Shown: positions 1 through 9,432, counted from the first letter of the stretch. The stretch: 63,768 nt of DNA from Cypionkella sp. (GCA_023255415.1 JALRIN010000014.1:1-63768); one strand, 5' to 3'. Notes: generated by a model not told the origin, from the sequence alone. A program made the numbers and translations.

Positions 1-1356
1 CATCAGCCGCCCGTCAATCGCGGCCATTGCCTCATCTGCGTCGATGGCGCGGGTGACCAGCACAATCGCCACCCCCACGATCGCCAGAAACTGAATAGGC
101 GCGATGTTCAGCGTCGCCAGCACCACCACCGCGATCAAAATCGCCACCACCAAAGGCGCATGGCCGCGTCGGAACGGCCGTTCCGAGGGCTGCGAGACAT
201 CGACCATATCCATATCGGTCGCCAAGCGCTGAATATCGGCCATCGCCCCTTCCAGCAGCAGCGTATCGCCAACTTCGACCACCAGATCGTCCAATTGCCG
301 ACCAATATTCTGATTACGGCGATGGGCGGCCAGCGGATAGACACCATAGCGCCTGCGCAGCCGCATTTGCCCCAAACTGCGTCCGACCATGCGACAACCC
401 GGCGTGATCAACACCTCGACAGTCGAGGTTTGCACCGTCGCCAAGGCATCGGCCTGCCGCAATTCCTTGTTGCCTTTTAGCCCCAACAGCTCGGCCATCG
501 GGCTGCGCAGAACCACACGGTCGCCCGCCTCCAGCAGCACCTGATCCAAACCCCGCCGCAACGACAAATCACCGCGCAGCACATCAATCACCCGCGCACC
601 GCCGCGCGAAAACAGATCAATCTCGGCCGGAGCCTTGCCGATAAACCCCGAATCATCCGGAATCGCCACTTCGGTGAAAAACTTCATCCCCTTGCGATCC
701 GACAACAGCGCCGCCATCGAATCGCGCTCGGGCAGCAGCCGCTTGGCAAACAGCGCCAGATAGATCAGCCCCGCCAGCGCCACACATAGCCCGACGCCCG
801 CAATTTCGAAAATCCCAAAGGCCGCCAGGCCCTTGGATTGCGCCACCCCATCCACCACCAGATTGGTCGAGGTGCCAATCAGCGTTACCGTGCCGCCTAG
901 AATTGTCATATAACTCAGCGGGATCAGCAGCTTGGAGGGCGAGACCTTCAGTTGCTTGGCCAGTTTCATAAAGATTGGCATCATCACAACCACCAAGGGC
1001 GTGTTGTTGACAAAGGCCGAAACCAGCGTCACCCCCAACCCCAAAAGCACCAAAGTCCGCACGGGTTTCGCCTCGACATTGCGCGAGGCCATTTGGCTTG
1101 CCCATTCCAGCGCGCCAGTGCGCACCAAGGCCCCCACGATCACAAACATCGCCGCAATCGTCCAGGGCGCGTTGTTCGACAGGACCCCCGCCACATCCTG
1201 CATCGGCAAAATGCCCAGCAAAAGCATCAGTGCCGCACCAGAAATCGCTGTGACTTCAACCGGATAGATTTCGCTTACAAAAAGCGTCAACATCCCACCA
1301 AGGATCATCAGCGCCAAGACCGCCTGCGTCGATTGCGCCAGTTCCAACCCAAGCAT
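1..1356 (-). CDS. SLC13-family permease with RCK_C (TrkA-C) domains, 3' end outside window
   Basis: The minus-strand frame is open from an ATG at 1356 to the window edge, giving 452 codons of an inner-membrane anion/dicarboxylate-type permease. The N-terminal half holds hydrophobic helices and the hallmarks NNAPWT, NNTPLVVVMMPI and GTSTNLVVDG, the substrate/Na-binding hairpin signatures of the SLC13/ArsB superfamily. Two soluble regulatory segments of RCK_C type follow (about residues 215-290 and 300-385), then helices resume before the sequence is cut off. The domain order (helices, two RCK_C, helices) is typical of bacterial SLC13 proteins of about 590 residues, so roughly a quarter is missing. 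The substrate cannot be told; sulfate, dicarboxylates or other anions are possible. Confidence 0.85.
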   Translation of the reverse strand, partial: MLGLELAQSTQAVLALMILGGMLTLFVSEIYPVEVTAISGAALMLLLGILPMQDVAGVLSNNAPWTIAAMFVIVGALVRTGALEWASQMASRNVEAKPVRTLVLLGLGVTLVSAFVNNTPLVVVMMPIFMKLAKQLKVSPSKLLIPLSYMTILGGTVTLIGTSTNLVVDGVAQSKGLAAFGIFEIAGVGLCVALAGLIYLALFAKRLLPERDSMAALLSDRKGMKFFTEVAIPDDSGFIGKAPAEIDLFSRGGARVIDVLRGDLSLRRGLDQVLLEAGDRVVLRSPMAELLGLKGNKELRQADALATVQTSTVEVLITPGCRMVGRSLGQMRLRRRYGVYPLAAHRRNQNIGRQLDDLVVEVGDTLLLEGAMADIQRLATDMDMVDVSQPSERPFRRGHAPLVVAILIAVVVLATLNIAPIQFLAIVGVAIVLVTRAIDADEAMAAIDGRLM

Positions 1357-1438
1357 CTTCGCCTCCAAAGCCCATCGCCGCAAAGTAACAATCAAAATTC
1401 AATCGGGCAACTTTAATCTCGACAAAAATAGCCGAGAT

Positions 1439-2251
1439 TTACGGAGCCGCCTGTTCCAACCGTCCGCCCTCGCGGATCATCCGCACCTTTAGTGCTTTGC
1501 CGGTGCGATCGTCAGTTTCCACAAACACCCCCGACAGCGTCGCAGGGCCTTCGGCAGGCATAAACCGCCCCGAAGACATGCCAGTGATAAACCGCCGCAG
1601 CGGCTCTAGTTTATCCATGCCAATCACAGAGTTATAATCGCCGCACATGCCGGCATCGGTCAAATAGGCCGTACCCTGTGGCAAAATCTGCGCGTCCCCG
1701 GTCGGCACATGGGTATGGGTGCCCACCACCAAAGACGCCTGCCCGTCGCACCAATGCCCCAGCGCCATCTTTTCACTGGTGGCTTCGGCATGCACCTCGA
1801 CAAGTGCTGCTTGAACCGCGCCACCCAAGCGATGCGTTTTCAAAATCGTCTCGATGGCGGAAAACGGGTCGTCAAACGGGCGCTTCATAAACACCTGCCC
1901 CAGCACTTGGGTGACCAAAATCTTGCGGCCTTGGGTTGCTTCAAAAATCTTGACCCCGCGCCCAGGCGCCACTTTTGAAAAATTGATCGGCCGCAAAATC
2001 CGCGGCTCTTGCTCGATGAATTGCAGCATGTCTTTTTGGTCAAACGCATGGTCGCCCAGCGTGACACAATCAGCCCCTGCCTGCAAAATCACCTTGGCAT
2101 GTTCCGCCGTAAGCCCCGCGCCTTGCGAGGCATTTTCGCCATTGACCACGACAAAATCGAGACCCCAAGCCAGCCGCAAATGCGGCAACCGCTCGGCAAT
2201 CGCCGCGCGTCCAGATCGCCCCACCACATCGCCAAGGAAAAGAATTCTCAT
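1439..2251 (-). CDS. YmdB/TIGR00282-family metallophosphoesterase
   Basis: This is a 270-residue calcineurin-like phosphoesterase of the YmdB family, which in Bacillus hydrolyses 2',3'-cyclic AMP. Metal-site motifs are visible in order: GDVVGRSG at the N-terminus, NGENASQG near 40, GDHAFDQ near 67, a His in VEVHAEATSEK near 150 and GTHTHVPTGD near 177. The third motif reads GDH rather than the usual GNH. The length matches the family. The start is the first ATG and lies 203 bp from the divergent helicase gene. The cellular role in alphaproteobacteria is not established, so the substrate is inferred from the family only. Confidence 0.88.
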   Translation of the reverse strand: MRILFLGDVVGRSGRAAIAERLPHLRLAWGLDFVVVNGENASQGAGLTAEHAKVILQAGADCVTLGDHAFDQKDMLQFIEQEPRILRPINFSKVAPGRGVKIFEATQGRKILVTQVLGQVFMKRPFDDPFSAIETILKTHRLGGAVQAALVEVHAEATSEKMALGHWCDGQASLVVGTHTHVPTGDAQILPQGTAYLTDAGMCGDYNSVIGMDKLEPLRRFITGMSSGRFMPAEGPATLSGVFVETDDRTGKALKVRMIREGGRLEQAAP

Positions 2252-2454
2252 GCTTTTGACCTAGGGCCTGCGCCGCCGTCTCGCAAGCCAAAACCAATCC
2301 GATTCGCGGCAAAGGCGGCGCAGCGCGGAAAAATCACCACAAAGGGCCGGGGTGAAAGCCCGCAAAAAGTCGATTTCAAAAAATTATCCCAGATGGCGGC
2401 CAATTTTTCGCCCCAGCCCTTCCCGCACCCGCCCCAGAGCCCTAGCTTGCAGCC

Positions 2455-4839
2455 ATGCAGCTGCCCCCCGCGCTTTCAGACTGGTTCACCGCCCAAGGCT
2501 GGTCGCTGCACCCGCATCAAACCGACATGCTTGCGCGCGCAGATCACAGCGCGACCCTGCTGATTGCGCCGACGGGGGGCGGCAAGACCTTGGCGGGTTT
2601 TTTGCCCTCGCTTGCCGAAATAACGGCGCAGACCAAGGGTTTGCACACGCTTTACCTCTCACCCCTCAAGGCATTGGCCGCCGACATTCGCCGCAACCTG
2701 CGCCGTCCGGTGGAAGGCGCGGGCCTGCCCATTCGCATCGAAGATCGCACTGGCGACACCAGCTATACCCAGCGCCGCCGCCAGCGTGCCGACCCGCCGC
2801 ATATTCTGCTGACCACCCCCGAAAGCCTTGCCCTGCTGCTCAGTTACGAGGACGCTCCGCAGATCTTTGCCGGTCTGCAACGGGTGATTGTTGATGAAAT
2901 TCATGCGCTTGCCGAAAGCAAACGCGGCGATCAGCTGATGCTGCAACTGGCGCGACTGCAAAGCTTTGCGCCGCATTTGCGCCGCGTTGGGCTGTCTGCC
3001 ACCGTCGAAGACCCGCCAGCGCTTGCGCGCTTTTTGGGGCCGAAAACGCAGGTGCTGCAGGCCGACCCGGGGCCTGATCCCGACATCCAGATGCTGCAAA
3101 CCAAGCTGCCGCCGCCTTGGGCCGGGGCCGGCGGGCGCTATGCAATTCCTGATATTTTACAAGAGATTATGGCACATAAGACCACCTTGGTCTTTCACAA
3201 CACCCGCGCGCAGGCCGAGATTTTCTTTCACCACCTGTGGTTGGCCAATACCGATGATCTGCCGATCGCCATTCATCACGGCAGCCTGTCGCGCGAACAG
3301 CGCGAGCGGGTCGAACAGGCGATGGCCGATGGCCGTCTGCGCGCTGTGGTCTGCACCGGCAGCCTTGATCTGGGGCTGGATTGGGGCGATGTCGATCTGG
3401 TGATCCAGGTCGGCGCGCCCAAGAATATCAAGCGTTTGGTGCAAAGGATTGGCCGCGCCAACCACCGCTATAACGCGCCCTCCAAGGCGGTTCTGGTGCC
3501 CGCCAACCGCTTTGAGGTGATCGAGTGTCAGGCCGCCCTTAAGGCCGTGCGCGCCCACCAGCTGGATGGTGCGCCGCGCCCGCGCGGCCCGCGCGATGTG
3601 TTGTGCCAGCACCTGCTGGCCAGCGCCTGTGCAGCCCCCTTTGACCCCGATGCGCTTTTTGCCGAGGTGGTGACGGCAGGCCCCTACGCCGGCCTGACGC
3701 GCAGCGAATTTGACGCCTGTCTGGATTTCGCAGCCACCGGCGGCTATGCGCTGCGCGCCTATGACAAATGGCAGAAGCTGATGATAAGGCAGGATAAATT
3801 CTCGCTGCGCGATCCGCGTTCTGCGGCACAAATTCGCCAGAACCTTGGCACTATTATTGACACCGAAACCCTGAAAGTGCGGCTGAAGGGCCGCATGGGC
3901 GCGCCCCTGGGCGAGATTGAAGAGGCCTTTGCAACCACCCTGACCCGCGGCGATACCTTTTTGATCGGCGGGCAGATCGTGCGCTATGAGGGGCTGAACG
4001 AGATGACGGTCGAGGTCAGTCGCCACGCAGGCCGCGACCCGAAGGTGGCGGTGTTTTCGGGCACAAAATTTGCCACCTCGACCCAGCTTTCCGAAGGCAT
4101 TTTGCAGCTGCTGCAACAGCCCGATTGGCCCGATCTGCCCGCCCACACCGTGCAATGGCTAACCTTGCAACGCGAGATCTCGGCACTGCCGCAGCCGGGG
4201 CGTTTGCTGATCGAAACCTTTGCCTATGAAGGGCGCGAACATCTGTGCCTTTATGGCTTTGCCGGGCGCAATGCGCAGCAAACGCTGGGACTTTTGCTGA
4301 CAAAACGGATGGAGGATCAGGGGCTTAACCCCTTGGGCTTTGTTGCCACCGATTACGCCACGCTGATCTGGGGGCTTACAGCTGTGCCCGATCCTGCTGC
4401 CCTGCTTTGCGTTGACACCCTGCGCCATGATCTTGAAACTTGGCTTGCAGGCAATGCGGTGATGAAGCGCGGCTTTCGAAATGTAGCGCTGATCGCGGGG
4501 CTGATCGAGCGCAACCACCAAGGTCGGCGCAAATCGGGGCGACAAGCGACGTTTTCTTCGGACATCCTCTATGACACCCTGCGCAAATATGACCCTGATC
4601 ACCTGCTGTTGCAGCTGACCCGCGAAGAGGCGATGCGCGGGCTGATTGATTTTGGCAGGTTGGAAGAGATGCTCACCCGCATCGGGCCGCGCATTGATCA
4701 TCTGCGGCTCAGCCGCGTCTCGCCCTTTGCGGCGCCATTGTTTTTAGAGCCGGGCAAGATCCCGATCCATGGCCAAGGCCGCGAAAAGCTGGCAGAAGAG
4801 GCGGCGCGACAGCTGATGCGTGACGCAGGTTTGCTGTAA
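2455..4839 (+). CDS. Ligase-associated DEXH-box helicase (Lhr family)
   Basis: A 794-residue superfamily-2 helicase. Walker A reads APTGGGKTLAGF (about residues 37-48), motif II is DEIH (about 146), motif III is GLSATV, and the second RecA domain carries the VQRIGRANH motif. The long C-terminal part is the Lhr winged-helix and core extension. Length and architecture fit the ligase-associated DEXH helicase family (TIGR04121), expected to act in DNA repair with an ATP-dependent ligase, a beta-CASP exonuclease and a phosphoesterase. Only the phosphoesterase partner follows here, 22 bp downstream. The start is the ATG at 2455; a longer frame is not needed. Confidence 0.9.
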   Translation: MQLPPALSDWFTAQGWSLHPHQTDMLARADHSATLLIAPTGGGKTLAGFLPSLAEITAQTKGLHTLYLSPLKALAADIRRNLRRPVEGAGLPIRIEDRTGDTSYTQRRRQRADPPHILLTTPESLALLLSYEDAPQIFAGLQRVIVDEIHALAESKRGDQLMLQLARLQSFAPHLRRVGLSATVEDPPALARFLGPKTQVLQADPGPDPDIQMLQTKLPPPWAGAGGRYAIPDILQEIMAHKTTLVFHNTRAQAEIFFHHLWLANTDDLPIAIHHGSLSREQRERVEQAMADGRLRAVVCTGSLDLGLDWGDVDLVIQVGAPKNIKRLVQRIGRANHRYNAPSKAVLVPANRFEVIECQAALKAVRAHQLDGAPRPRGPRDVLCQHLLASACAAPFDPDALFAEVVTAGPYAGLTRSEFDACLDFAATGGYALRAYDKWQKLMIRQDKFSLRDPRSAAQIRQNLGTIIDTETLKVRLKGRMGAPLGEIEEAFATTLTRGDTFLIGGQIVRYEGLNEMTVEVSRHAGRDPKVAVFSGTKFATSTQLSEGILQLLQQPDWPDLPAHTVQWLTLQREISALPQPGRLLIETFAYEGREHLCLYGFAGRNAQQTLGLLLTKRMEDQGLNPLGFVATDYATLIWGLTAVPDPAALLCVDTLRHDLETWLAGNAVMKRGFRNVALIAGLIERNHQGRRKSGRQATFSSDILYDTLRKYDPDHLLLQLTREEAMRGLIDFGRLEEMLTRIGPRIDHLRLSRVSPFAAPLFLEPGKIPIHGQGREKLAEEAARQLMRDAGLL

Positions 4840-4861
4840 TCTGCCGCGGTATGGAGCCTTA

Positions 4862-5503
4862 ATGTTCGCCTTTCGCCTTGCCGACACCCCGCTTTACGCC
4901 CTGCCTTCGGGTGCGCTTTATTGGCCGGATCAGGCCTTGCTGTGCGTCTCGGATCTGCATTTCGGAAAATCCGAGCGCATGGCGCGGCGTGGAGGCGCGC
5001 TCTTGCCGCCCTATGAAACCCGCGCGACCCTGCAGCGGCTGAACGACGATCTTGAAGCCACGCGCGCAGAGCAGGTGGTCTGTCTGGGCGACAGTTTTGA
5101 CGATCTGGCTACCGCCGAGGGGCTAGATCTGGACGATCAACTGTGGCTGACGCGGCTGATGGCGGGGCGCAGTTGGATCTGGATCGAGGGCAATCACGAC
5201 GCGGGGCCGGTCGAGATGGGGGGCAGCCACCGCGCAGGCCTGAGCCTGGGGCAATTGCAGTTTCGCCACATTGCAACCGCAGATACACCCGAGATTTCGG
5301 GGCATTACCACCCCAAAGCCCGCCTTGCAGGCCGGTCGCACCGCTGTTTTCTTTTGGACAAACAGCGGCTGATCCTGCCCGCCTATGGCACCTATACCGG
5401 CGGGTTATGGAGCCATCACAACGTGCTTTGCGACTTGATGCAGCCCGATGCGCTCGCCTTGGTTTTGGCAAAGACGGTGCTGGCGATGCCGATGCCGCGC
5501 TAA
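4862..5503 (+). CDS. pdeM: Ligase-associated DNA damage response endonuclease PdeM
   Basis: A 213-residue metallophosphoesterase with the full set of metal motifs: VSDLHFGKSE, LGDSFDDL, EGNHD and SGHYHPKA. It fits the PdeM family (TIGR04123), which pairs with the Lhr-type helicase just upstream. A longer reading from 4820 is possible, but the ATG at 4862 has a GGAG Shine-Dalgarno at 4853-4856 and starts the conserved sequence, so it is preferred. The 3' end overlaps the convergent LytTR gene by 4 bp. Role: DNA-end or nucleic-acid phosphodiester cleavage in repair, inferred from family and neighbour. Confidence 0.85.
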   Translation: MFAFRLADTPLYALPSGALYWPDQALLCVSDLHFGKSERMARRGGALLPPYETRATLQRLNDDLEATRAEQVVCLGDSFDDLATAEGLDLDDQLWLTRLMAGRSWIWIEGNHDAGPVEMGGSHRAGLSLGQLQFRHIATADTPEISGHYHPKARLAGRSHRCFLLDKQRLILPAYGTYTGGLWSHHNVLCDLMQPDALALVLAKTVLAMPMPR

Positions 5504-6267
5504 AGCAAGCCGCGGGCATCTAATTTCGCGCGATGGTTCTTTGATACCGGCACCCGCGTGTGATCCGTCAGCCGCAGGTAAAGCTTGCTTCCCTCATGCT
5601 CGACCCCGCCAATCGCAGCCCAAGCCACCCAATGCGAGCGATGCACCTGCACACCTGCCTGCGGCGCTACCTCGGCCATCGCGTCACCAAAGCGCAGCAA
5701 CAGGCTGACGGTGGCCTTGTCGGTTTGCACATCGACATAATGATCCCGCACTGACATGGCCAAAATCGCGCCGCGCTGCTCTGGCTCGATGCGCTGCAAA
5801 ATGCGGTGCTCTGGCCGATGTGCGGCGACGCTGGATTGCACGGACATGGCCCGCACCTCCTGCCCCGCCTGATAGCGCAGCGCAGAATGGGCCAGCGACA
5901 GGCTTAATACCAACACCGCCAGTTCCACAGGATGCGGCTGCATGATGGCAACATGGCCTGCAATCAGCGCCAGCAGTTCCAAGATAAGCGGGGTAAGAAC
6001 CGCAGAGGCCGCAAGCGCTGTGACAATCGCAGCCAGACGCGGCGCGCAGGGCATCATCAAGATCGAAACCAAAAGCCGGACAAGCGTTCCCGCCAGCATA
6101 AGCACAAAAACCGAAGGCAAGCCGATCAGCACCCGCTGTGTCAGCCCCATGCTTTCGTAGCTGCCAAAAGGCCCTGCAAAAACCACAAACAGCGTCAGCA
6201 GCAGCCAAAATAACACAGACACCCTGCTGCGAAGATCCGCAGCAAATGCCTCCTTGAAACCAAACAT
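5500..6267 (-). CDS. Membrane-anchored LytTR DNA-binding protein
   Basis: 255 residues. The N-terminal part (to about residue 135) has four hydrophobic segments (FWLLLTLFVVFAG, LIGLPSVFVLMLAG, ALAASAVLTPLILELLALIAG, LAVLVLSLSLA). The C-terminal 100 residues form a LytTR domain, seen in ILAMSVRDHYVDVQT, VHRSHWVAWAAIGG and RVPVSKNHRAKL. No kinase or receiver domain is present, so this is a one-component, membrane-tethered regulator that could respond to an envelope signal. Neighbouring genes give no clear target. The gene converges on pdeM with a 4-bp overlap. Confidence 0.82.
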   Translation of the reverse strand: MFGFKEAFAADLRSRVSVLFWLLLTLFVVFAGPFGSYESMGLTQRVLIGLPSVFVLMLAGTLVRLLVSILMMPCAPRLAAIVTALAASAVLTPLILELLALIAGHVAIMQPHPVELAVLVLSLSLAHSALRYQAGQEVRAMSVQSSVAAHRPEHRILQRIEPEQRGAILAMSVRDHYVDVQTDKATVSLLLRFGDAMAEVAPQAGVQVHRSHWVAWAAIGGVEHEGSKLYLRLTDHTRVPVSKNHRAKLDARGLL

Positions 6268-6370
6268 TCATCCACCCCAGAGAGCCCACCCCTCTGAGAT
6301 AACGTTAACCAGTTTGCGATGAGGGAACAACCTCCAAGACTATTCTTTAGGCTATCTATGCTAATCTAAA

Positions 6371-6384
6371 GGCCTATTCAGGCC
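6371..6384 (-). terminator. Weak hairpin overlapping the folD stop
   Basis: GGCCT and AGGCC flank a 4-nt loop. On the minus strand the hairpin is followed by TTTAGATT, just past the folD coding end. The stem is only 5 bp, so this is a weak candidate terminator. Confidence 0.3.
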
Positions 6385-7268
6385 GTCAGCCCCTCTGGCT
6401 CGGCCAAGCCCTTGGCGCGGCAGCAGGCGGTCAGGGTATTGGCCAAAAGACAAGCAATCGTCATCGGCCCCACACCACCGGGCACGGGGGTGATTGCCCC
6501 CGCAACCGCCGCAGCTGATTCGTAGTGCACATCACCGACCAATTTTGCACGGCCATCGCGCTCGATCCGGTTGATGCCAACATCGATCACCGTGGCACCG
6601 GGTTTGACGAAATCGCCGGTGATCATCTCGGGGCGACCAACGGCTGCAACCAGAATATCGGCGCCGCGACAGACAGCCGCCAGATCCTTGGTGCGGCTAT
6701 GCGCGATTGTCACCGTGCAGCTGTCACCCAGCAAAAGCTGCGCCATCGGCTTGCCAACGATATTGCTGCGCCCAACCACAACCGCGTTCAGACCTGCCAG
6801 GCTGCCGTGATGGTCGCGCAGCATCATCAGACAGCCCAGCGGCGTGCAAGGCACCATAGACTTTTGCCCGGTGCCCAGCAAACCAACGTTCGAGATGTGA
6901 AAGCCGTCAACGTCTTTCGCCGGATCAATCGAGTTGATGATCAGGTCCGAATTCAAATGCGCCGGCAGCGGAAGTTGCACCAAAATGCCATGCACCGCAG
7001 GATCGGCATTCAGCGCCTGCACCAGCGCCAGCAATTCCGCCTCTGTCGTGTCCATCGCCAGACGATGTTCAAACGAGGCCATGCCGACCTCTAGGGTCGA
7101 AGCATGTTTGTTGCGCACATAGACTTGGCTTGCCGGGTCTTCGCCCACCAGAACCACCGCCAGACCGGGTTGAATGCCGTGCTCTTCACGCAGCTTTGCA
7201 ACCTGCACCTGCACTTGGGCGCGGACATTGGCGGCGAATAGCTTGCCGTCGATTACTTTAGCGGTCAT
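6378..7268 (-). CDS. folD: Bifunctional methylene-THF dehydrogenase / methenyl-THF cyclohydrolase
   Basis: A 296-residue FolD, a cytosolic NADP-dependent enzyme interconverting methylene-, methenyl- and 10-formyl-tetrahydrofolate. The YVRNK segment carries the catalytic Lys, VGRSNIVGKPMAQLL is the nucleotide-binding signature and PVPGGVGPMT the C-terminal signature. The ATG at 7268 (MTAKVIDGK) has an AAAGGA ribosome site; a 13-codon upstream extension to 7307 lacks one and would run further into the chorismate mutase gene. The folD start overlaps that gene's end by 11 bp, suggesting coupling. With fhs upstream it forms a one-carbon operon. Confidence 0.95.
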   Translation of the reverse strand: MTAKVIDGKLFAANVRAQVQVQVAKLREEHGIQPGLAVVLVGEDPASQVYVRNKHASTLEVGMASFEHRLAMDTTEAELLALVQALNADPAVHGILVQLPLPAHLNSDLIINSIDPAKDVDGFHISNVGLLGTGQKSMVPCTPLGCLMMLRDHHGSLAGLNAVVVGRSNIVGKPMAQLLLGDSCTVTIAHSRTKDLAAVCRGADILVAAVGRPEMITGDFVKPGATVIDVGINRIERDGRAKLVGDVHYESAAAVAGAITPVPGGVGPMTIACLLANTLTACCRAKGLAEPEGLTA

Positions 7269-7569
7269 TTGGCAGTTCCTTTGACAGATGGGCTTCTTCG
7301 CGCGCAATCGACCAGTCGATCAACTCGCGCCATAGTCTTTCGTAAGGCTCGGGTGGCAGGTTCAGCCGTTCGGCATGGTCGCGAACATTGGCAATAACCT
7401 CTTCCACACGCGCGGTAATCCGGGCAGGCAGGGCTGCCACCTGTTTGATCTGCGCCGCCCGATCGATATAGCCCACGCGCTCGGCAAAAAGCGCCATCAA
7501 CGCGTGGTCAAGCCGATCAATCTCGGCCCGAATATCTTTCATGTCAGCGCAGTCAGCCGGACTTTTCAT
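7258..7569 (-). CDS. Chorismate mutase (AroQ class)
   Basis: A 103-residue all-helical chorismate mutase of the AroQ fold, converting chorismate to prephenate for Phe/Tyr synthesis. The helix-1 signature EIDRLDHALMALFAERVGYI and the basic residues of the active site (R in DRLD, R and K in RAAQIK) are visible. PchB-like isochorismate pyruvate lyases share the fold, but single-domain mutases are usual here. It sits between fhs and folD, 63 bp after fhs, and overlaps folD by 11 bp. An aromatic enzyme inside a folate block may reflect shared need for chorismate, which is inference. Confidence 0.85.
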   Translation of the reverse strand: MKSPADCADMKDIRAEIDRLDHALMALFAERVGYIDRAAQIKQVAALPARITARVEEVIANVRDHAERLNLPPEPYERLWRELIDWSIAREEAHLSKELPNDR

Positions 7570-7632
7570 ATCTAACCCTTGGTCTGAGGTGGCGCAGGTA
7601 TAGCCACGCCACCCCCAGAGAACAACGCGAGT

Positions 7633-9309
7633 TTAGAAAAGACCTTCGACATTTCCATCCGCGTTCAGCCGGATCACCTCGGCCGAGGGCACTTTTGGCA
7701 GGCCGGGCATGGTCATGATCTCGCCACAAATCGCCACCACAAAGCCCGCCCCCGCCGACAGGCGCACTTCGCGCACCGGCACCGAATGGCCCGTTGGCGC
7801 GCCGCGCACGGTGGGATCGGTGGTAAAGCTGTATTGAGTTTTGGCGACGCAGATCGGCAGATGGCCATAGCCTGCAGCCTCCCAGACCTTAAGCTGATCG
7901 CGGATAGATTTGTCAGCGATCACCTCATCGGCGTGATAGATCCGTTTGGCGATGGTTTCCAGCTTTTGGAACAAAGGCATCGAGTCGGGGTAAATCGGCG
8001 CAAAGTTGGCGCTGCCGGATTCGGCCATCTCGACCACCTTATGCGCCAGATCTTCGATCCCGGCCGAGCCCATGGCCCAATGCTTGCACAAAATCGCCTC
8101 GGCGCCTTGGCTGGCGACATAGGCCTTCACGGCTGCAATCTCGGCATCGGTGTCGCTGTAGAAATGGTTGATCGCCACAACCACCGGCACGCCAAAGCTT
8201 TTGACATTGCCAATATGGCGGCCAAGGTTTGGACAGCCCTGCTCGACCGCCGCGACATTCTCTGCGCCCAGATCGGCTTTGGCGACACCGCCGTTCATCT
8301 TCATCGCCCGCACCGTGGCTACGATCACCGCCGCCGCAGGCTTTAGCCCGGCCTTGCGGCATTTGATGTCAAAGAACTTCTCAGCGCCCAGATCCGCGCC
8401 AAAGCCCGCCTCTGTCACCACATAATCGCCCAGCTTCAGCGCGGTTTTGGTGGCGATGACGCTGTTGCAGCCATGTGCGATATTGGCAAAGGGGCCGCCA
8501 TGCACAAAGGCGGGGTTGTTTTCCAACGTCTGCACCAAATTCGGCTGCATCGCATCTTTCAGCAGCACCGTCATGGCGCCATCAGCCTTGATGTCGCGGG
8601 CATAGATCGGGGTTTTCGCACGGGTATAGGCGACAACAATATCGCCCAACCGCTTTTGCAGATCTTCCAGATCATTGGACAGGCACAAGATCGCCATGAC
8701 TTCGGATGCCACCGTGATGTCAAATCCGGTCTGGCGCGGAAAGCCGTTCGACACGCCGCCAAGATTGACCACAATATCGCGCAGCGCGCGGTCGTTCATG
8801 TCCATAACCCGACGCCAAACCACACGGCGCGCGTCGATTTCCAGCTCGTTGCCCCAATAGATATGGTTGTCAATCATCGCCGACAGCAGGTTATGCGCCG
8901 AGGTGATGGCATGGAAATCGCCGGTGAAATGCAGGTTCATCTCTTCCATCGGCACCACTTGCGCCATGCCGCCGCCCGCAGCCCCGCCCTTCATGCCAAA
9001 GTTTGGACCCAAAGAGGCCTCGCGGATACAGATCACTGCCTTTTTGCCGATCCGGTTCAACCCGTCGCCCAAGCCCACGGTGGTTGTGGTCTTGCCCTCG
9101 CCTGCTGGGGTTGGATTGATCGCGGTCACAAGGATCAGCTTGCCATCCTTTTGACCGGCCAGCGATTTGATAAACTCTTGGCTGACCTTGGCCTTATCAT
9201 GGCCATAGGGCAGCAGATGTTCTGGGGCGATGCCAAGCTTGGCCCCAATCTCCATGATCGGTTTTTTCTTTGCTTCGCGCGCGATCTCGATATCGGTCTT
9301 AAAGGCCAT
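7633..9309 (-). CDS. fhs: Formate-tetrahydrofolate ligase
   Basis: 558 residues, the usual length. It makes 10-formyl-THF from formate, THF and ATP. The ATP-binding sequence TPAGEGKTTTTVGLGDGL is near residue 67, and the conserved EASLGPNFGMKGGAAGGG block is near 95. The gene starts at an ATG preceded by GGAGAAAGAGA. It heads an apparent operon with chorismate mutase and folD, so formate carbon could pass directly to methylene-THF. In Rhodobacteraceae this route also handles C1 units from methylated compounds. Confidence 0.97.
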   Translation of the reverse strand: MAFKTDIEIAREAKKKPIMEIGAKLGIAPEHLLPYGHDKAKVSQEFIKSLAGQKDGKLILVTAINPTPAGEGKTTTTVGLGDGLNRIGKKAVICIREASLGPNFGMKGGAAGGGMAQVVPMEEMNLHFTGDFHAITSAHNLLSAMIDNHIYWGNELEIDARRVVWRRVMDMNDRALRDIVVNLGGVSNGFPRQTGFDITVASEVMAILCLSNDLEDLQKRLGDIVVAYTRAKTPIYARDIKADGAMTVLLKDAMQPNLVQTLENNPAFVHGGPFANIAHGCNSVIATKTALKLGDYVVTEAGFGADLGAEKFFDIKCRKAGLKPAAAVIVATVRAMKMNGGVAKADLGAENVAAVEQGCPNLGRHIGNVKSFGVPVVVAINHFYSDTDAEIAAVKAYVASQGAEAILCKHWAMGSAGIEDLAHKVVEMAESGSANFAPIYPDSMPLFQKLETIAKRIYHADEVIADKSIRDQLKVWEAAGYGHLPICVAKTQYSFTTDPTVRGAPTGHSVPVREVRLSAGAGFVVAICGEIMTMPGLPKVPSAEVIRLNADGNVEGLF

Positions 9310-9432
9310 TCTCTTTCTCCATTGGGCGATTTTCTCCCTTGGCTTGGTGTTAGCGCAGGAAACCCATCGACAGACTGTGCTTTTACGACTTTTTCACAAG
9401 CAAAATCGCCAGCACCGGGCACAAAGCCACGG

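Noticed and set aside
1415..1439. AATCTCG/CGAGATT hairpin after the YmdB-like gene as a terminator
   Set aside because: Seven-base stem with a long loop and no following T-run; too weak to call.
6290..6330. AACGTTAAC sequence before the LytTR gene as a LytTR self-site
   Set aside because: Only one partial unit is present; two spaced direct repeats would be expected.
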